Assembly: GCA_004554165.1 (NCBI GenBank)
Contig: SFNQ01000014.1
Coordinates: forward strand, 1 to 64,000
DNA: 64,000 bases
Reading direction: 5' to 3'
Source of the DNA: Clostridiales bacterium
Lineage (GTDB): Bacteria; Bacillota; Clostridia; Christensenellales; CAG-138
Position 1 is the first letter of the stretch. Each line of letters opens with the position of its first letter. The notes beneath the pieces are model-generated. The model did no database searches, was not told the origin of the DNA, and worked only from the letters and a program-made list of their open reading frames with translations. Both the position numbers and the translations under genes were made by a program. Below are positions 19,263-28,377 of the stretch, in pieces.

Positions 19263-21424
19263 GGTTTTTCCTCCTGCTGTACCCCGCGCATGGTCAAGGA
19301 AATGCGCCCGCGCTTTGTATCCACCTCCAGCACCTTGACGCGCACGATGTCGCCTACGCGCAGCACTTCCGAGGGATGGCGGATAAAGCGGTCCGTAATG
19401 CGCGAGATGTGTACCAGCCCATCCTGATGCACGCCGATGTCCACAAACACCCCGAAATCCACAACGTTGCGCACCGTTCCGCTAAGCTCCATGTCCGGTC
19501 TGAGGTCGGAAAGCTCCCTGAGCTCCGCCCTGAGCTCCAGCGTCCGCAGCGCATCGCGGGGGTCGCGGCCCGGTTTTTTAAGCTCCTCCACAATATCGGC
19601 AAGCGTGGGCAGGCCAATGCCCAGCTCCGCCGCAAGGCGCGCCTTTCCAAATTCCCTCACCCTTGCTTCAAGCTCCGGCAGTCCCTCGCCGGTCGGCTTT
19701 GCCGCAAGGCCGCAGCGGACCAGCAGCTTTCGCGCCGCGTCGTAGGATTCCGGGTGTACGCCGGTGTTGTCCAGCGGCTCTGCGCCCTCCGTCACGCGGA
19801 GAAAGCCCGCCGCCTGCTCAAAGGCCTTTTGCCCCAGCTTTGGCACCTTGAGCAGGGCCTTTCTCGAGGGAAATCTGCCGTTCTCCTCGCGATAGGCGAC
19901 GATATTCGCCGCAAGCGCGGGGCCGATTCCCGCTACATAGGAGAGCAGGGAGGCGCTCGCCGTGTTCACGTCCACGCCCACGGCGTTCACGCAGTCCTCC
20001 ACCACGCCGGACAGGGCCTCGCCCAGCCGCTTTTGCGGCATGTCGTGCTGATACTGGCCCACGCCGATGGCCTTGGGATCGATCTTTACCAGCTCCGCCA
20101 GCGGATCCTGCAGGCGCCTTGCAATGGAAACCGCGCTGCGCAGCGACACATCATACTGGGGAAACTCCTCCGCGCCCAGCTTTGAGGCGGAATAGACCGA
20201 CGCCCCCGCCTCGGACACGACCATGTACTGTACGCCCATGTCCAGTTCCTTGAGCATCTCCGAAACAAAGATCTCGGACTCCTTGCTGGCCGTGCCATTG
20301 CCGATGGCGATGGCGCTTACGCCGTGCTTTCTGATGAGCGCGGCCAGCGTTTTTTTCGCCTCCTCCGTCCTGCGCTCAGGCGGCGTCGGGTAGACCACGT
20401 CCACGTCCAGCACCTTGCCCGTTTCATCCACCACGGCGACCTTGCAGCCCGTGCGGTAAGCGGGATCGAAGCCCATGACCACACGGTTGCGCAGCGGCGG
20501 CTGCATGAGCAGGGGCCGCAGGTTCAGCTTGAATACTGCGATGGCCTGCTCCGCGGCGGCTTCAAAGAGCTTGTTTTTCAGTTCATTCTCCAGCGAGGGG
20601 TAGAGCAGCCTGCGCAGCGCGTCCCGCCCGGCTTCCAGCACAAAGTCGCCCGCCGGCGTTCCCGGCGCGGTTACGGTCTTTTGCCGCACGGCGGTCAGCG
20701 CCGCATCCATATCGGTTTCGATGGCGGCGCGGAGTATGCCCTCCTTCTCGCCGCGGTGGATGGCAAGTACCCGGTGCGGCGGCAGCTTCGAGACCTTTTC
20801 GGAAAAATCGTAGTAGGTGGAGTAGGTCCCCTCCTCCGTGTGGTCGGAGGTGGAGCGCAGCGCGCCCGTCCGTTCCATGAGCAGGCGCACGGAACCGCGC
20901 ACCCGGGCATTGTCGGAAATCCGCTCCGCCAGAATATCTCTCGCGCCGCAGAGCGCATCCTCCGCCGTATCCACGCCCCGCTCCGCATCCACATAGGCCG
21001 CAGCCAGGGCGGCGGGAACGGCCGTCGCCTGCTGATGACAGATGGCGTCCGCAAGCGGTCCCAGGCCCCTGGCCTTTGCCATGGAGGCGCGGGTATTGCG
21101 TTTTTTCCTGTAGGGCAGGTACAGATCCTCCAGCGCGGCAAGGTTGGCGGCGTTTTGGATGGCGCCCCTGAGCGCCTCCGTCAACGCCCCCTGAGATGCA
21201 ACCGAGGAGAGAATCTCCTCCCGCCGTTTTTCAAGGTTTCGCAGCGATGTGAGCCGGTCGGAAATGTCCCGAAGCTGCCCGTCGTCAAGGCCGCCCGTAA
21301 GCTCCTTGCGGTAGCGGGCGATGAAGGGCACGGTATTGCCCCCGTCCATCAGCCGCACCGCCGCGCCGACCTGCCCCACCGGGATCGACAGCTCCGTCGC
21401 AATGCGTTCGTTCAGGTTTGTCAT
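19259..21424 (-). CDS. tex: Tex-family RNA-binding transcription accessory protein
   Basis: This 721-residue protein has an N-terminal helical Tex domain, a YqgF/RNase H-like domain (VVMGFDPAYRTGCKVAVVD), helix-hairpin-helix motifs (YVAGIGPALAANIVAYREENG) and a C-terminal S1 domain (GTVRNVVDFGVFVDIGVHQDGLVHISRI, written here only as the family mark GVFVDIG). Tex binds nucleic acid and affects transcription; the precise role in Bacillota is open. Length and domain order are normal. Confidence 0.95.
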   Translation of the reverse strand: MTNLNERIATELSIPVGQVGAAVRLMDGGNTVPFIARYRKELTGGLDDGQLRDISDRLTSLRNLEKRREEILSSVASQGALTEALRGAIQNAANLAALEDLYLPYRKKRNTRASMAKARGLGPLADAICHQQATAVPAALAAAYVDAERGVDTAEDALCGARDILAERISDNARVRGSVRLLMERTGALRSTSDHTEEGTYSTYYDFSEKVSKLPPHRVLAIHRGEKEGILRAAIETDMDAALTAVRQKTVTAPGTPAGDFVLEAGRDALRRLLYPSLENELKNKLFEAAAEQAIAVFKLNLRPLLMQPPLRNRVVMGFDPAYRTGCKVAVVDETGKVLDVDVVYPTPPERRTEEAKKTLAALIRKHGVSAIAIGNGTASKESEIFVSEMLKELDMGVQYMVVSEAGASVYSASKLGAEEFPQYDVSLRSAVSIARRLQDPLAELVKIDPKAIGVGQYQHDMPQKRLGEALSGVVEDCVNAVGVDVNTASASLLSYVAGIGPALAANIVAYREENGRFPSRKALLKVPKLGQKAFEQAAGFLRVTEGAEPLDNTGVHPESYDAARKLLVRCGLAAKPTGEGLPELEARVREFGKARLAAELGIGLPTLADIVEELKKPGRDPRDALRTLELRAELRELSDLRPDMELSGTVRNVVDFGVFVDIGVHQDGLVHISRITDRFIRHPSEVLRVGDIVRVKVLEVDTKRGRISLTMRGVQQEEKP

Positions 21425-21439
21425 GGTGTTCTCCGCAGT

Positions 21440-22303
21440 CTATTCGATGGGTTTGAAGCCCTGGCCGTGGACCTCCGTAGCATTTGTGATAAAGAGGAAG
21501 GCTTCCTTGTCGATGGATTTGATGATGCCCAGCGTCGCGGCCACCTCCCTGCGGCGGGTGATCACCATGAGCATCTGCTTTTCCCGCCCGGTATAGCCGC
21601 CGCGCGCGGGGAGGAGGGTCACGCCGCGGTCAATCTCCGCCGCAAGCCGCCGGTTGATCTCCTCGCCCCGCTCCGTGACCACATAGATCACCTTCGCGTA
21701 GTCCACGCCCTGCATGATGCCGTCGATGACCTTCGTGGTCACAAAAATGGTTACAAAGGAGTAGAGGGCCACCTCGATGTTTCGGAACACGATAACCGCA
21801 AACACCACGACCGCAGCGTCCACAAACAGCAGCAGCGTTGAAACCGACAGGTGCGGAAAGGCGCGGTGCAGCAGCAGGCTCAGCAGGTCCGTCCCTCCCG
21901 TGGATGCGCCCCGGGCAAACAGCAGCCCCATGCCCGCGCCCGAAAGCGCGCCGCTGAAGCAGGCCGCCAGCAGGACGTTGTTGGTGTACTGCGGCAGCAC
22001 CGCGTCAAACAGGTCGATCAGCACGGACAGCAGCACCGTCACCGCCACGGTGGCCATTAGCGGGCGAAAGCCCAGCATGCGCCAGGTCAGAATCACCAGC
22101 GGCACGTTCAGAAGAAAGCTCCAGAGGCCTACGCTCACCTTGCCCCCGCAGAGATAGGCCAGCGCGGTGGAGAGGCCGGAGACGCCGCCCGGCGCAATAT
22201 CGTTCGGCACGGCAAAGACCGAGATCCCCGCCGCTACCAGCGCGCTGCCCGCAACGATTGCGCCCAGGTCAACAAGGCAGCGTTTTACACGTTCCTTCTT
22301 CAC
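21440..22303 (-). CDS. yitT: YitT family membrane protein
   Basis: This 287-residue protein has five to six hydrophobic segments (for example AIVAGSALVAAGISVFAVP with the following NDIAPGGVSG, and GMGLLFARGASTGGTDLL) and a C-terminal DUF2179 domain (YVVTERGEEINRRLAAEIDRG, cut to its pattern). The family is widespread in Bacillota and its transported substrate is unknown. It starts with GTG, overlapping the end of the upstream aminopeptidase gene by four bases. Confidence 0.9.
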   Translation of the reverse strand: MKKERVKRCLVDLGAIVAGSALVAAGISVFAVPNDIAPGGVSGLSTALAYLCGGKVSVGLWSFLLNVPLVILTWRMLGFRPLMATVAVTVLLSVLIDLFDAVLPQYTNNVLLAACFSGALSGAGMGLLFARGASTGGTDLLSLLLHRAFPHLSVSTLLLFVDAAVVVFAVIVFRNIEVALYSFVTIFVTTKVIDGIMQGVDYAKVIYVVTERGEEINRRLAAEIDRGVTLLPARGGYTGREKQMLMVITRRREVAATLGIIKSIDKEAFLFITNATEVHGQGFKPIE

Positions 22304-23421
22304 GGGTTCAGTCCTTTCAGCGATTCGGGCAGGAAGATTCCGTCCCTTCTGACGAGCCTGCCGTCAAACCAGATCTCGCCGCCGCCGCAGGCCGCGGTCT
22401 GAATGCAGACGATATCCAGATGGAGCTGCGACTGGTTGCCGTTTGGCGCGGCCTTATAGCAGCAGCCCGGCGTCAGATGGAAGGAGCCGCCGATCTTTTC
22501 ATCGTAAAGGGTATTGCCGATGGCGCGGGTCACAGCGTTGTTCACGCCCAGCGCAAACTCGCCGAAGTAGCGGGCGCCCTCGTCCGCGTCCAGCAGGGCG
22601 TTGAAGCCGGCTGTGTCGCCATCGCAGACCGCCTCCACGATCCTGCCGTTTTTGACCGTAAGGCGGGGGTTTGTGAATTTTTTGCCGTAACGCATGGCGG
22701 GCGTGTTGTACTGGATGACGCCGTTGACGCTCTCCCGCACCGGCGCGGTATAGACCTCGCCGTCGGGAATGTTGCGCTGGCCGTGGCAGGCGCGCACAGG
22801 GATATCCCGAATCGAAAAGGAGATGTCCGTGCCGGGGCCCCGGATCTCCACCCGGTCGGTCTTGAGCAGCAGCTCTACGAGCGGCTCCATGGACTTTGCC
22901 ATGGCCTCGTAGTCCACCAGCGCGGCGGCAAGAAAGAATTCATAGAAATCGTCGTAGCACATGCCCGCCTTCTGCGCGTCCGCAGGGGTGGGCCAGTGCA
23001 GATAGACCCAGCGCCGCTCATCGATCATTACGTCCCGCAGGCGTCTGCGCTCGCCCCGGTAGAGGGCCATGGCGCGGCTGTCCACCGCGGAAAGCTCCGC
23101 GTCGTTTTCGTCCACGCCGATGTCCACATGCGCCGCCACGCTCTCCCATTTTTTCAGCTCCCAGTCCGCCTGCCTGCGGATGTTTTCCAGCACGTCCTCC
23201 GGGTGCTCCGGGTCAATGCAGGCAAGGGCCAGCCGGGCCAGCTCATCGTCCTCCAGCCGCACCACCGGGTACAGGCCCAGCTCCTTCGCCGCCCGCAGGA
23301 GCGCCTTGTTGAGCGGGTTTGCCGCCACGCCGCTGTTGATCTCAAAGATTTCTCCGCGCCGCAGGTCCAGCGACTGCGTCAGCAGCATCCGCGCAAGCCG
23401 TTCCAGCCGTTCGTCTCTCAT
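22300..23421 (-). CDS. M29-family aminopeptidase
   Basis: This 373-residue protein resembles AmpS/PepS/aminopeptidase T. It has a mixed N-terminal half and a metal-binding C-terminal half with GEFALGVN (Glu), GGSFH (His), a Tyr shortly after, and HLDIV (His-x-Asp), the expected two-metal ligands. It would remove N-terminal residues from peptides in the cytoplasm. The ATG at 23421 has AAGGGGAGG 8 bases upstream. It is the first gene of the six-gene minus-strand operon. Confidence 0.88.
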   Translation of the reverse strand: MRDERLERLARMLLTQSLDLRRGEIFEINSGVAANPLNKALLRAAKELGLYPVVRLEDDELARLALACIDPEHPEDVLENIRRQADWELKKWESVAAHVDIGVDENDAELSAVDSRAMALYRGERRRLRDVMIDERRWVYLHWPTPADAQKAGMCYDDFYEFFLAAALVDYEAMAKSMEPLVELLLKTDRVEIRGPGTDISFSIRDIPVRACHGQRNIPDGEVYTAPVRESVNGVIQYNTPAMRYGKKFTNPRLTVKNGRIVEAVCDGDTAGFNALLDADEGARYFGEFALGVNNAVTRAIGNTLYDEKIGGSFHLTPGCCYKAAPNGNQSQLHLDIVCIQTAACGGGEIWFDGRLVRRDGIFLPESLKGLNP

Positions 23422-23447
23422 GGAACACACCTCCCCTTGTTATCCTC

Positions 23448-23476
23448 AGTGTACAGGAGCCGGCGTTTTTTTTCAA
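23448..23476 (-). promoter_or_regulatory. Promoter of the aminopeptidase-yitT-tex-ylmH-U32 operon
   Basis: On the minus strand, TTGAAA (23476-23471), a 17-bp spacer and TACACT (23453-23448), just before the first ribosome site. Confidence 0.65.
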
Positions 23477-23625
23477 GGTAAACCTGCCGGTGCTTCCTTC
23501 CTCCGGCCCCGGGTTCTCCGGCTGCGCCGGTTTTTATGCGGCGGAGGGTCCGTCCCTTCTCCCCGGGGCGGGGGATCCTGTAAATCATCCCCTCTTTGGG
23601 CGGACGGGATTCACAGTTTGTTTCA

Positions 23626-23654
23626 TTGTGCCGCCTGCTGCCGCATGGTAAGAT
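23626..23654 (+). promoter_or_regulatory. Promoter of the mreB-like gene
   Basis: TTGTGC, a 17-bp spacer and TAAGAT, about 58 bases before the ATG. Confidence 0.5.
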
Positions 23655-23711
23655 AGATGCGTGGAAAAATCGCCATGTTTCGGCAGTATGGCGCGTCAGG
23701 AGTGAGTTTTC

Positions 23712-24749
23712 ATGGGTCTGTTCGGCTCGACCGACGTAGGCATCGATCTTGGCACCTCCAGCATCCTTGTCTATGCCAGGGGCCGGGGCATCGTTCTCAA
23801 CGAGCCCTCCGTGGTGGCAGTGGAGCGCGGGGGCGGCAGGCTGGTCGCCGTCGGCGCGGAAGCGCGGCGGATTCTCGGCCGCGCGCCAGCGGACATCGCG
23901 GTCATCCGCCCCCTGCGGGACGGGGTCATCAGCAATTTCGACGTAACCGCACGCATGATGCGCCACTTTTTCAAAAAGGTGGTGGGCAACAGCCCCTTTT
24001 ACAAGCCCCGCGTGGTGGCCTGCGTCCCCTCGGGCGTAACCGAGGCGGAGAAGCGCTGCGTGGTGGAGGCCGCCCGCGAGGCGGGCGCAAAGCACTGCTA
24101 TCTCATTCAGGAGCCGGTGGCCGCCGCCATCGGCGCGGGACTGGACATCAACGCGCCCTCGGGCAGCATGATCGTGGACATCGGCGGCGGTACCACGGAC
24201 GTTGCGGTGCTTTCCTACGGCAGCGTGGTTGTCTCCGACTCCATCAAGTGCGCGGGCGACCGCTTTGACGCGGCGGTGCAGCGTTACATGCGCAAAAAGC
24301 ATGGCCTGGTCATCGGCGACAGCACGGCCGAGCAGATCAAGATCGAATACTGCCGCGCGCATATCGAGAAGGAGCAGGAAGTTGTGGAGATTGCGGGCCG
24401 CAGCCTCCTTTCCGGCCTGCCGGAAGCCATCCCGGTGGCAACCAACGAGCTGGTGGACGCGCTGGCCGCGCCCCTTTCGGAAATTCTCGAATGTGTGCGC
24501 GGCCTCTCGGAAAAGACGCCGCCGGAGCTCTCGGCGGACATCCGGCAAAACGGCATCTTTCTCACCGGCGGCGGCGCCCTGCTGCGCGGCCTCGATCTCT
24601 ACCTTTCCGAGCGCACGGGCCTGCCCTGCCGCCTGGCGGAGGACCCCGTGGCCTGCGTCGCCATCGGCACGGGCCGCGTGCTCGAGGAGCCGTCCGTCTA
24701 TGGCCGCGCAGTGTACGATTACCGCCGCGGCGTTTACGACGAGGCCTGA
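23712..24749 (+). CDS. mreB: MreB/Mbl-type actin-like protein
   Basis: This 345-residue protein has the five actin-fold motifs: DVGIDLGTSS (phosphate 1), MIVDIGGGTTDVAVLSYG (phosphate 2), IQEPVAAAIGAG (connecting), and FLTGGGALLRGLD (adenosine). It polymerises under the membrane to guide lateral wall synthesis. AGGAG lies before the ATG. No mreC, mreD or rodA is adjacent, so it is probably an Mbl/MreBH-like paralogue or a relocated mreB. Two wall-active enzymes follow. Confidence 0.93.
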   Translation: MGLFGSTDVGIDLGTSSILVYARGRGIVLNEPSVVAVERGGGRLVAVGAEARRILGRAPADIAVIRPLRDGVISNFDVTARMMRHFFKKVVGNSPFYKPRVVACVPSGVTEAEKRCVVEAAREAGAKHCYLIQEPVAAAIGAGLDINAPSGSMIVDIGGGTTDVAVLSYGSVVVSDSIKCAGDRFDAAVQRYMRKKHGLVIGDSTAEQIKIEYCRAHIEKEQEVVEIAGRSLLSGLPEAIPVATNELVDALAAPLSEILECVRGLSEKTPPELSADIRQNGIFLTGGGALLRGLDLYLSERTGLPCRLAEDPVACVAIGTGRVLEEPSVYGRAVYDYRRGVYDEA

Positions 24750-24815
24750 ACCGGCGTAATTTTTACAAGTTCCGGCGAGATTTTAAGGTTTGTTCATGGC
24801 TTCGCCACAGTTGGC

Positions 24816-24824
24816 TGTTATAAT
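24816..24824 (+). promoter_or_regulatory. Extended -10 promoter of the NlpC/P60 gene
   Basis: TG-T-TATAAT, an extended consensus -10 without a good -35, about 75 bases before the start. Confidence 0.6.
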
Positions 24825-24898
24825 ACTGGCATCGGACAGGCGCCGGCGCGCTGGCTGAGCGGGCCGTGCGACTTTTGCAATTTGCGGAGGAATTGCCT

Positions 24899-26782
24899 TT
24901 GAAAATACGCATTAAGAAATCCACAGCGCGAAAATTTCAGCGCGCGGGCCGGCAGGCGAAGAAAGTCCTGCGCAGCGCGGCGAGAACCGCAGGCCGCGGC
25001 GCATATTACGGCGTGCGCAGCGTGAGCCGTTCGCTCATGCGCCTGCCGGTCAAAACGCTCTGGATCGGACTTGGATCGCTGTCCACGGTGCTGGTGCTTG
25101 TCATCATACTGGCGCTGGCCCTGCCCGGGCGCAAGCCGGTGGTTGCCAGCGCGGAGACCGCGTCCGCCGAGTACCCCGTCGCGGCCAACGTGTTCGAAAC
25201 CCCGCTTGACGAACCCGCCGCGAATGAAGCCGGCGTTCCCCCCGTCTCCGACGGCCAGCAATCCGCTCCGGTCAGCTCTGGCGGCGAGGAGCAGCCCGGC
25301 GGCGCGGAGGCGGAAAACGCAGCAGCCCCGCAGGACAGTCCCGGCAATCCCGGCGGCGCGGAAGATGGCACGCTTGCGCTGACCGGCTTTACAGCGCTCT
25401 CCGACGGCGACGAAAACGATTATGTGCCCGAAATCCAGGCCCGCCTGATGGAGCTGGGCTATATGGATTCCGACGAGCCCACCCGGCGCTACGGCAACAT
25501 CACCAGGCACGCCATTGAAACCTTCCAGGCGCACAACACGCTGGATTCGGACGGCGTTTGCGGCCTCACCACCTATACGCTGCTCATGTCCGATTCAGCA
25601 AAAGAATACGTCATGCAGCTGGGCGATTCGGGCGAAGCTGTAGAATCCGTGCAGCAGCGCCTTTACGAGCTCGGTTATATTACGAGCAAATCAAACGTCA
25701 CCGGCACCTTCGGCGAAAAGACCCAGGCCGCTGTTATGGAGTTTCAGAAGAAGAACAAGCTCAGCGACGACGGCAAGGTGGGCGACAAAACGCTGGAAAC
25801 CCTTTTCTCCGAGGACCCGGTTTCCAAGTGCTTCTCCGTGGGCGATAAGGACGAGGTCATCGCCACCGTCCAGAAACGCCTGAAGAAGCTGGGCTACTTC
25901 ACCGGCAGCGCCTCCGGCGAATATACCCGGGCGACGGCCACCGCCATTAAGAAGTTCCAGTCCGTCAACGGCCTTGTGGTGGACGGTACGCTGGGACCCA
26001 CCACGAAGGATGCCATCCTTTCCAGCGGCGCGCAGGCCAACGTGATCCAGCTGGGCGACAAGGGCAGCGACGTTGAGAAGATTCAGAAACGCCTCGCGGA
26101 GCTCAACTATATCCGCTCCGCAAACGCCACCGGCTACTTCGGCGAGATTACCCAGGAGGCCGTGATCGCTTTCCAGAAGCGCAACAGTCTCCATGCCGAC
26201 GGCAAGGTGGGCACCGGTACCTATGACTCGCTCTTCTCCAGCGGCGCGAAGAAGGCCAGTTCTTCCTCAAGCTCGTCCGGCAGTTCCTCCGGCTCCGGCT
26301 CGTCGTCGGGTTCCTCCGGTTCCTCCTCGTCGGGCAGCTCCTCCGGCTCCTCCTCTTCGGGCGGCTCCTCCGGCTCCTCCTCGTCGTCCAGCGGCAAGGG
26401 CGTGGAAAAGCTCATCGAAATCGCGGAGAGCAAGCTGGGCTGCAAGTACGTCAGCGGCGCGAAGGGAGCCAGCACCTTTGACTGCTCCGGCTTTGTCTAC
26501 TACTGTCTGCGCAACGCGGGCGTGAGCGTCAAGTACATGACCTCCATCGCCTGGCGCTCCACCGGCCAGTTCAAGAAGATCACGAGCCTGCGGGATTGCG
26601 TGCGCGGCGATATCCTCGTGTTCTCCGGCTCCTCCATGGCCAAGGGCCACGTGGGCATCTATCTGGGCAGCGGCAAGATGATCGACGCCAGCTCCTCCGC
26701 AGGCTGCGTCCGCGTCACGAGCACCGTGCTCTCCGGCAGCTACTGGCCCAGCCACTTCCTCATGGCGTACCGCGTCTTCTGA
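24899..26782 (+). CDS. Cell-wall hydrolase: four peptidoglycan-binding repeats plus NlpC/P60
   Basis: This 627-residue secreted or membrane-anchored endopeptidase has a basic N-terminus, one membrane segment near residues 55-77 (LVLVIILALALPG), and an acidic linker. Four PG_binding_1 repeats follow (about 168-440, each with a LGY/LNY and F..KNGL-type core). A Ser/Gly linker runs over about 453-500, then an NlpC/P60 domain with the catalytic Cys in FDCSGF (about 529) and His in GHVGIYLG. It would cut within stem peptides. The TTG at 24899 has GGAGG 8 bases upstream; an in-frame GTG at 24866 precedes that site. Confidence 0.9.
   Translation: MKIRIKKSTARKFQRAGRQAKKVLRSAARTAGRGAYYGVRSVSRSLMRLPVKTLWIGLGSLSTVLVLVIILALALPGRKPVVASAETASAEYPVAANVFETPLDEPAANEAGVPPVSDGQQSAPVSSGGEEQPGGAEAENAAAPQDSPGNPGGAEDGTLALTGFTALSDGDENDYVPEIQARLMELGYMDSDEPTRRYGNITRHAIETFQAHNTLDSDGVCGLTTYTLLMSDSAKEYVMQLGDSGEAVESVQQRLYELGYITSKSNVTGTFGEKTQAAVMEFQKKNKLSDDGKVGDKTLETLFSEDPVSKCFSVGDKDEVIATVQKRLKKLGYFTGSASGEYTRATATAIKKFQSVNGLVVDGTLGPTTKDAILSSGAQANVIQLGDKGSDVEKIQKRLAELNYIRSANATGYFGEITQEAVIAFQKRNSLHADGKVGTGTYDSLFSSGAKKASSSSSSSGSSSGSGSSSGSSGSSSSGSSSGSSSSGGSSGSSSSSSGKGVEKLIEIAESKLGCKYVSGAKGASTFDCSGFVYYCLRNAGVSVKYMTSIAWRSTGQFKKITSLRDCVRGDILVFSGSSMAKGHVGIYLGSGKMIDASSSAGCVRVTSTVLSGSYWPSHFLMAYRVF
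26260..26397 (+). repeat. Ser/Gly-coding low-complexity tract
   Basis: TCC, TCG, GGC and GGT codons alternate to encode about 45 Ser/Gly residues linking the binding repeats to the catalytic domain. The DNA is quasi-repetitive (TCCTCCGGC-type units) and so prone to slippage. Confidence 0.75.
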
Positions 26783-26806
26783 TTTCGGGCGCTCTCCGGT
26801 ATGATC

Positions 26807-26849
26807 GCGCGGAGAACCTGCAAAAAACGGTTCTCCGCGCTTTCTCGTT
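26807..26849 (+). terminator. Terminator of the NlpC/P60 gene
   Basis: GCGCGGAGAACC/GGTTCTCCGCGC, a perfect 12-bp stem with a 10-nt loop, followed by TTTCTCGTT. Confidence 0.8.
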
Positions 26850-26870
26850 GCCGCTCCCCGGTCTTTTTTG

Positions 26871-26901
26871 TTGACATACCCCTCGTCCCTTGGCGTATAC
26901 T
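26871..26901 (+). promoter_or_regulatory. Promoter of the L,D-transpeptidase gene
   Basis: Consensus TTGACA (26871-26876) and TATACT (26896-26901) with a 19-bp spacer. It implies a leader of about 200 nt before the start at 27107. I could not match that leader to a known riboswitch. Confidence 0.65.
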
Positions 26902-27106
26902 ATAGGTACCCTCGGCATACAGGGGGCAGTGCGGCTGCGGAGAAAGCGGACGCAGGGCTGTTACCTGTTACCTTTCGCCGGTGCCGAAGTATCCCCGCGT
27001 TTGGAAGCGGAGCAGGCGCGCCGCCTTTTCCCGGAGGTCCGTACCCCCCCCCGCCGGACGCCGCGAGGGCGCCGCAGTCCCAAGAATTTCTGTTCGGAGG
27101 AACCCG

Positions 27107-28282
27107 ATGAAAAAATGCCTTTCTCTTCTGCTTGCGCTGCTGTTTGTTTCCGCGGCGCTGGCGCTCCCCCGCAGCGCGCAGGCAAAGGACGAGCTCAAGA
27201 ACACCGATCCCGACAAATACTACATCGTGCTCGACCTCAACAATCAGATCATTACGGTCTATGAAAAGGATGCGGCCGGCGAGTACACCCGCGTTGTACG
27301 CCGCTTCATCTGCTCCACCGGCCGCGACAAGCCCAGCGAGGGCTCGGCCATAGACGACAGCACGCCCACGCCCACCGGCATCTGGAAAATCGGCGGGCGG
27401 GAGCGCTTTGGCAAGTTCGCAAACTTTTCCGAGTACGCCCGCTACTGGACCCAGCTTGTGGAGGACATCTATTTCCACTCCATCATGTTCAGCAAGCGGG
27501 ATTTGACCGCCATCAAGAGCGGCCCCTACGGCTCTCTGGGCGGCAGCGTTTCCCACGGCTGCGTCCGCCTGCTGGTGGAGGACGCCAAATGGCTCTACTA
27601 CTATGCCTGCCCCGGTACCACCGTGGAGGTGACAAAGTCCCTGCCGACGGACCGGTCGCTGAAGGCCGCGCTGCGCAACCAGCGCAATGAAACAAAGTTT
27701 AAGGATTATAAGGCGCTGCAGGAAAACTTCTACGACAACGAAGAGCTCCCCAACGATAAGGCCTATGTTACCCACGAGAGCGCGGTTCTGCGCAAGGAAA
27801 GCAAAACCTCCGCCAAGGCCATCCACAGCCTGACGCTGGGCGAGGAGCTGGAAATCCTGCTCTACAACGACGCCTGGGTCAAGGTGCGCGACGGGGATGG
27901 CAAGGAGGGGTATGTCTACCGCGGCTTCATCAGCCTGACGCAGGGGCAGACCGACACCCGCGCGGACGCAAACGTCATCAAATCCACCACCTGGATGTAC
28001 AGCGGGAAGAACGCCGCGGTGGAAAACCGTATCTGCAAGGTGCCCACCGACACCCCTGTGCGGGTGAGCGAAATCGACGAATCTGCGGGCTTTGCAAAGA
28101 TTACCTATTATACGGAAACCGGCTATATTCAGACGAAGTATCTCAAGACCGCCTACGGCATCGACCTTGGCGACGGGAACGCGCCGGTTATCACGCCCTC
28201 GCCGAAGCCCACAAAAACGCCGGACGAAACCGCTACGCCGGAGCCCTCGGCAAGCGCAACGCCGGCCCCCGCCGCGGGCTGA
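27107..28282 (+). CDS. L,D-transpeptidase (YkuD) with SH3-like repeats
   Basis: This 391-residue exported enzyme starts with a signal peptide (MKKCLSLLLALLFVSA, cleaved near RSAQA). A YkuD domain follows with the catalytic SHGCVRL (about residues 148-154), then SH3-like modules (VTHESAVLRKES, VKVRDGDGKEGYVYRGF) and a Pro/Thr-rich tail. It makes 3-3 peptidoglycan crosslinks or links proteins to the wall. CGGAGGA precedes the ATG. The tail resembles those of the PBP, FtsL-like and FtsQ proteins in this window. Confidence 0.92.
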   Translation: MKKCLSLLLALLFVSAALALPRSAQAKDELKNTDPDKYYIVLDLNNQIITVYEKDAAGEYTRVVRRFICSTGRDKPSEGSAIDDSTPTPTGIWKIGGRERFGKFANFSEYARYWTQLVEDIYFHSIMFSKRDLTAIKSGPYGSLGGSVSHGCVRLLVEDAKWLYYYACPGTTVEVTKSLPTDRSLKAALRNQRNETKFKDYKALQENFYDNEELPNDKAYVTHESAVLRKESKTSAKAIHSLTLGEELEILLYNDAWVKVRDGDGKEGYVYRGFISLTQGQTDTRADANVIKSTTWMYSGKNAAVENRICKVPTDTPVRVSEIDESAGFAKITYYTETGYIQTKYLKTAYGIDLGDGNAPVITPSPKPTKTPDETATPEPSASATPAPAAG

Positions 28283-28332
28283 GAGTCCCCGTTCCGCCGC
28301 TTGCCGGAGAAAAACCCCGGAAACAATTGCAG

Positions 28333-28356
28333 CCCCGGAGCAATCCTGCTCCGGGG
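28333..28356. terminator. Shared hairpin between converging genes
   Basis: CCCCGGAGCA/TGCTCCGGGG, a perfect 10-bp stem with a 4-nt loop, lies between the ends of the L,D-transpeptidase gene (plus) and the gene at 28378 (minus). The minus-strand side runs into U-rich sequence. Confidence 0.65.
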
Positions 28357-28377
28357 CCGTTGCGTTGACAGCGGCGG

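Noticed and set aside
26221..26475. A Glu/Asp/Pro-rich minus-strand frame.
   Set aside because: It is the complement of the Ser/Gly linker of the NlpC/P60 protein.
26902..27000. GGACGCAGGGCT near a GAAA loop resembles part of a c-di-GMP-I (GEMM) riboswitch.
   Set aside because: The other conserved half does not line up, and the P1 helices do not form as required.
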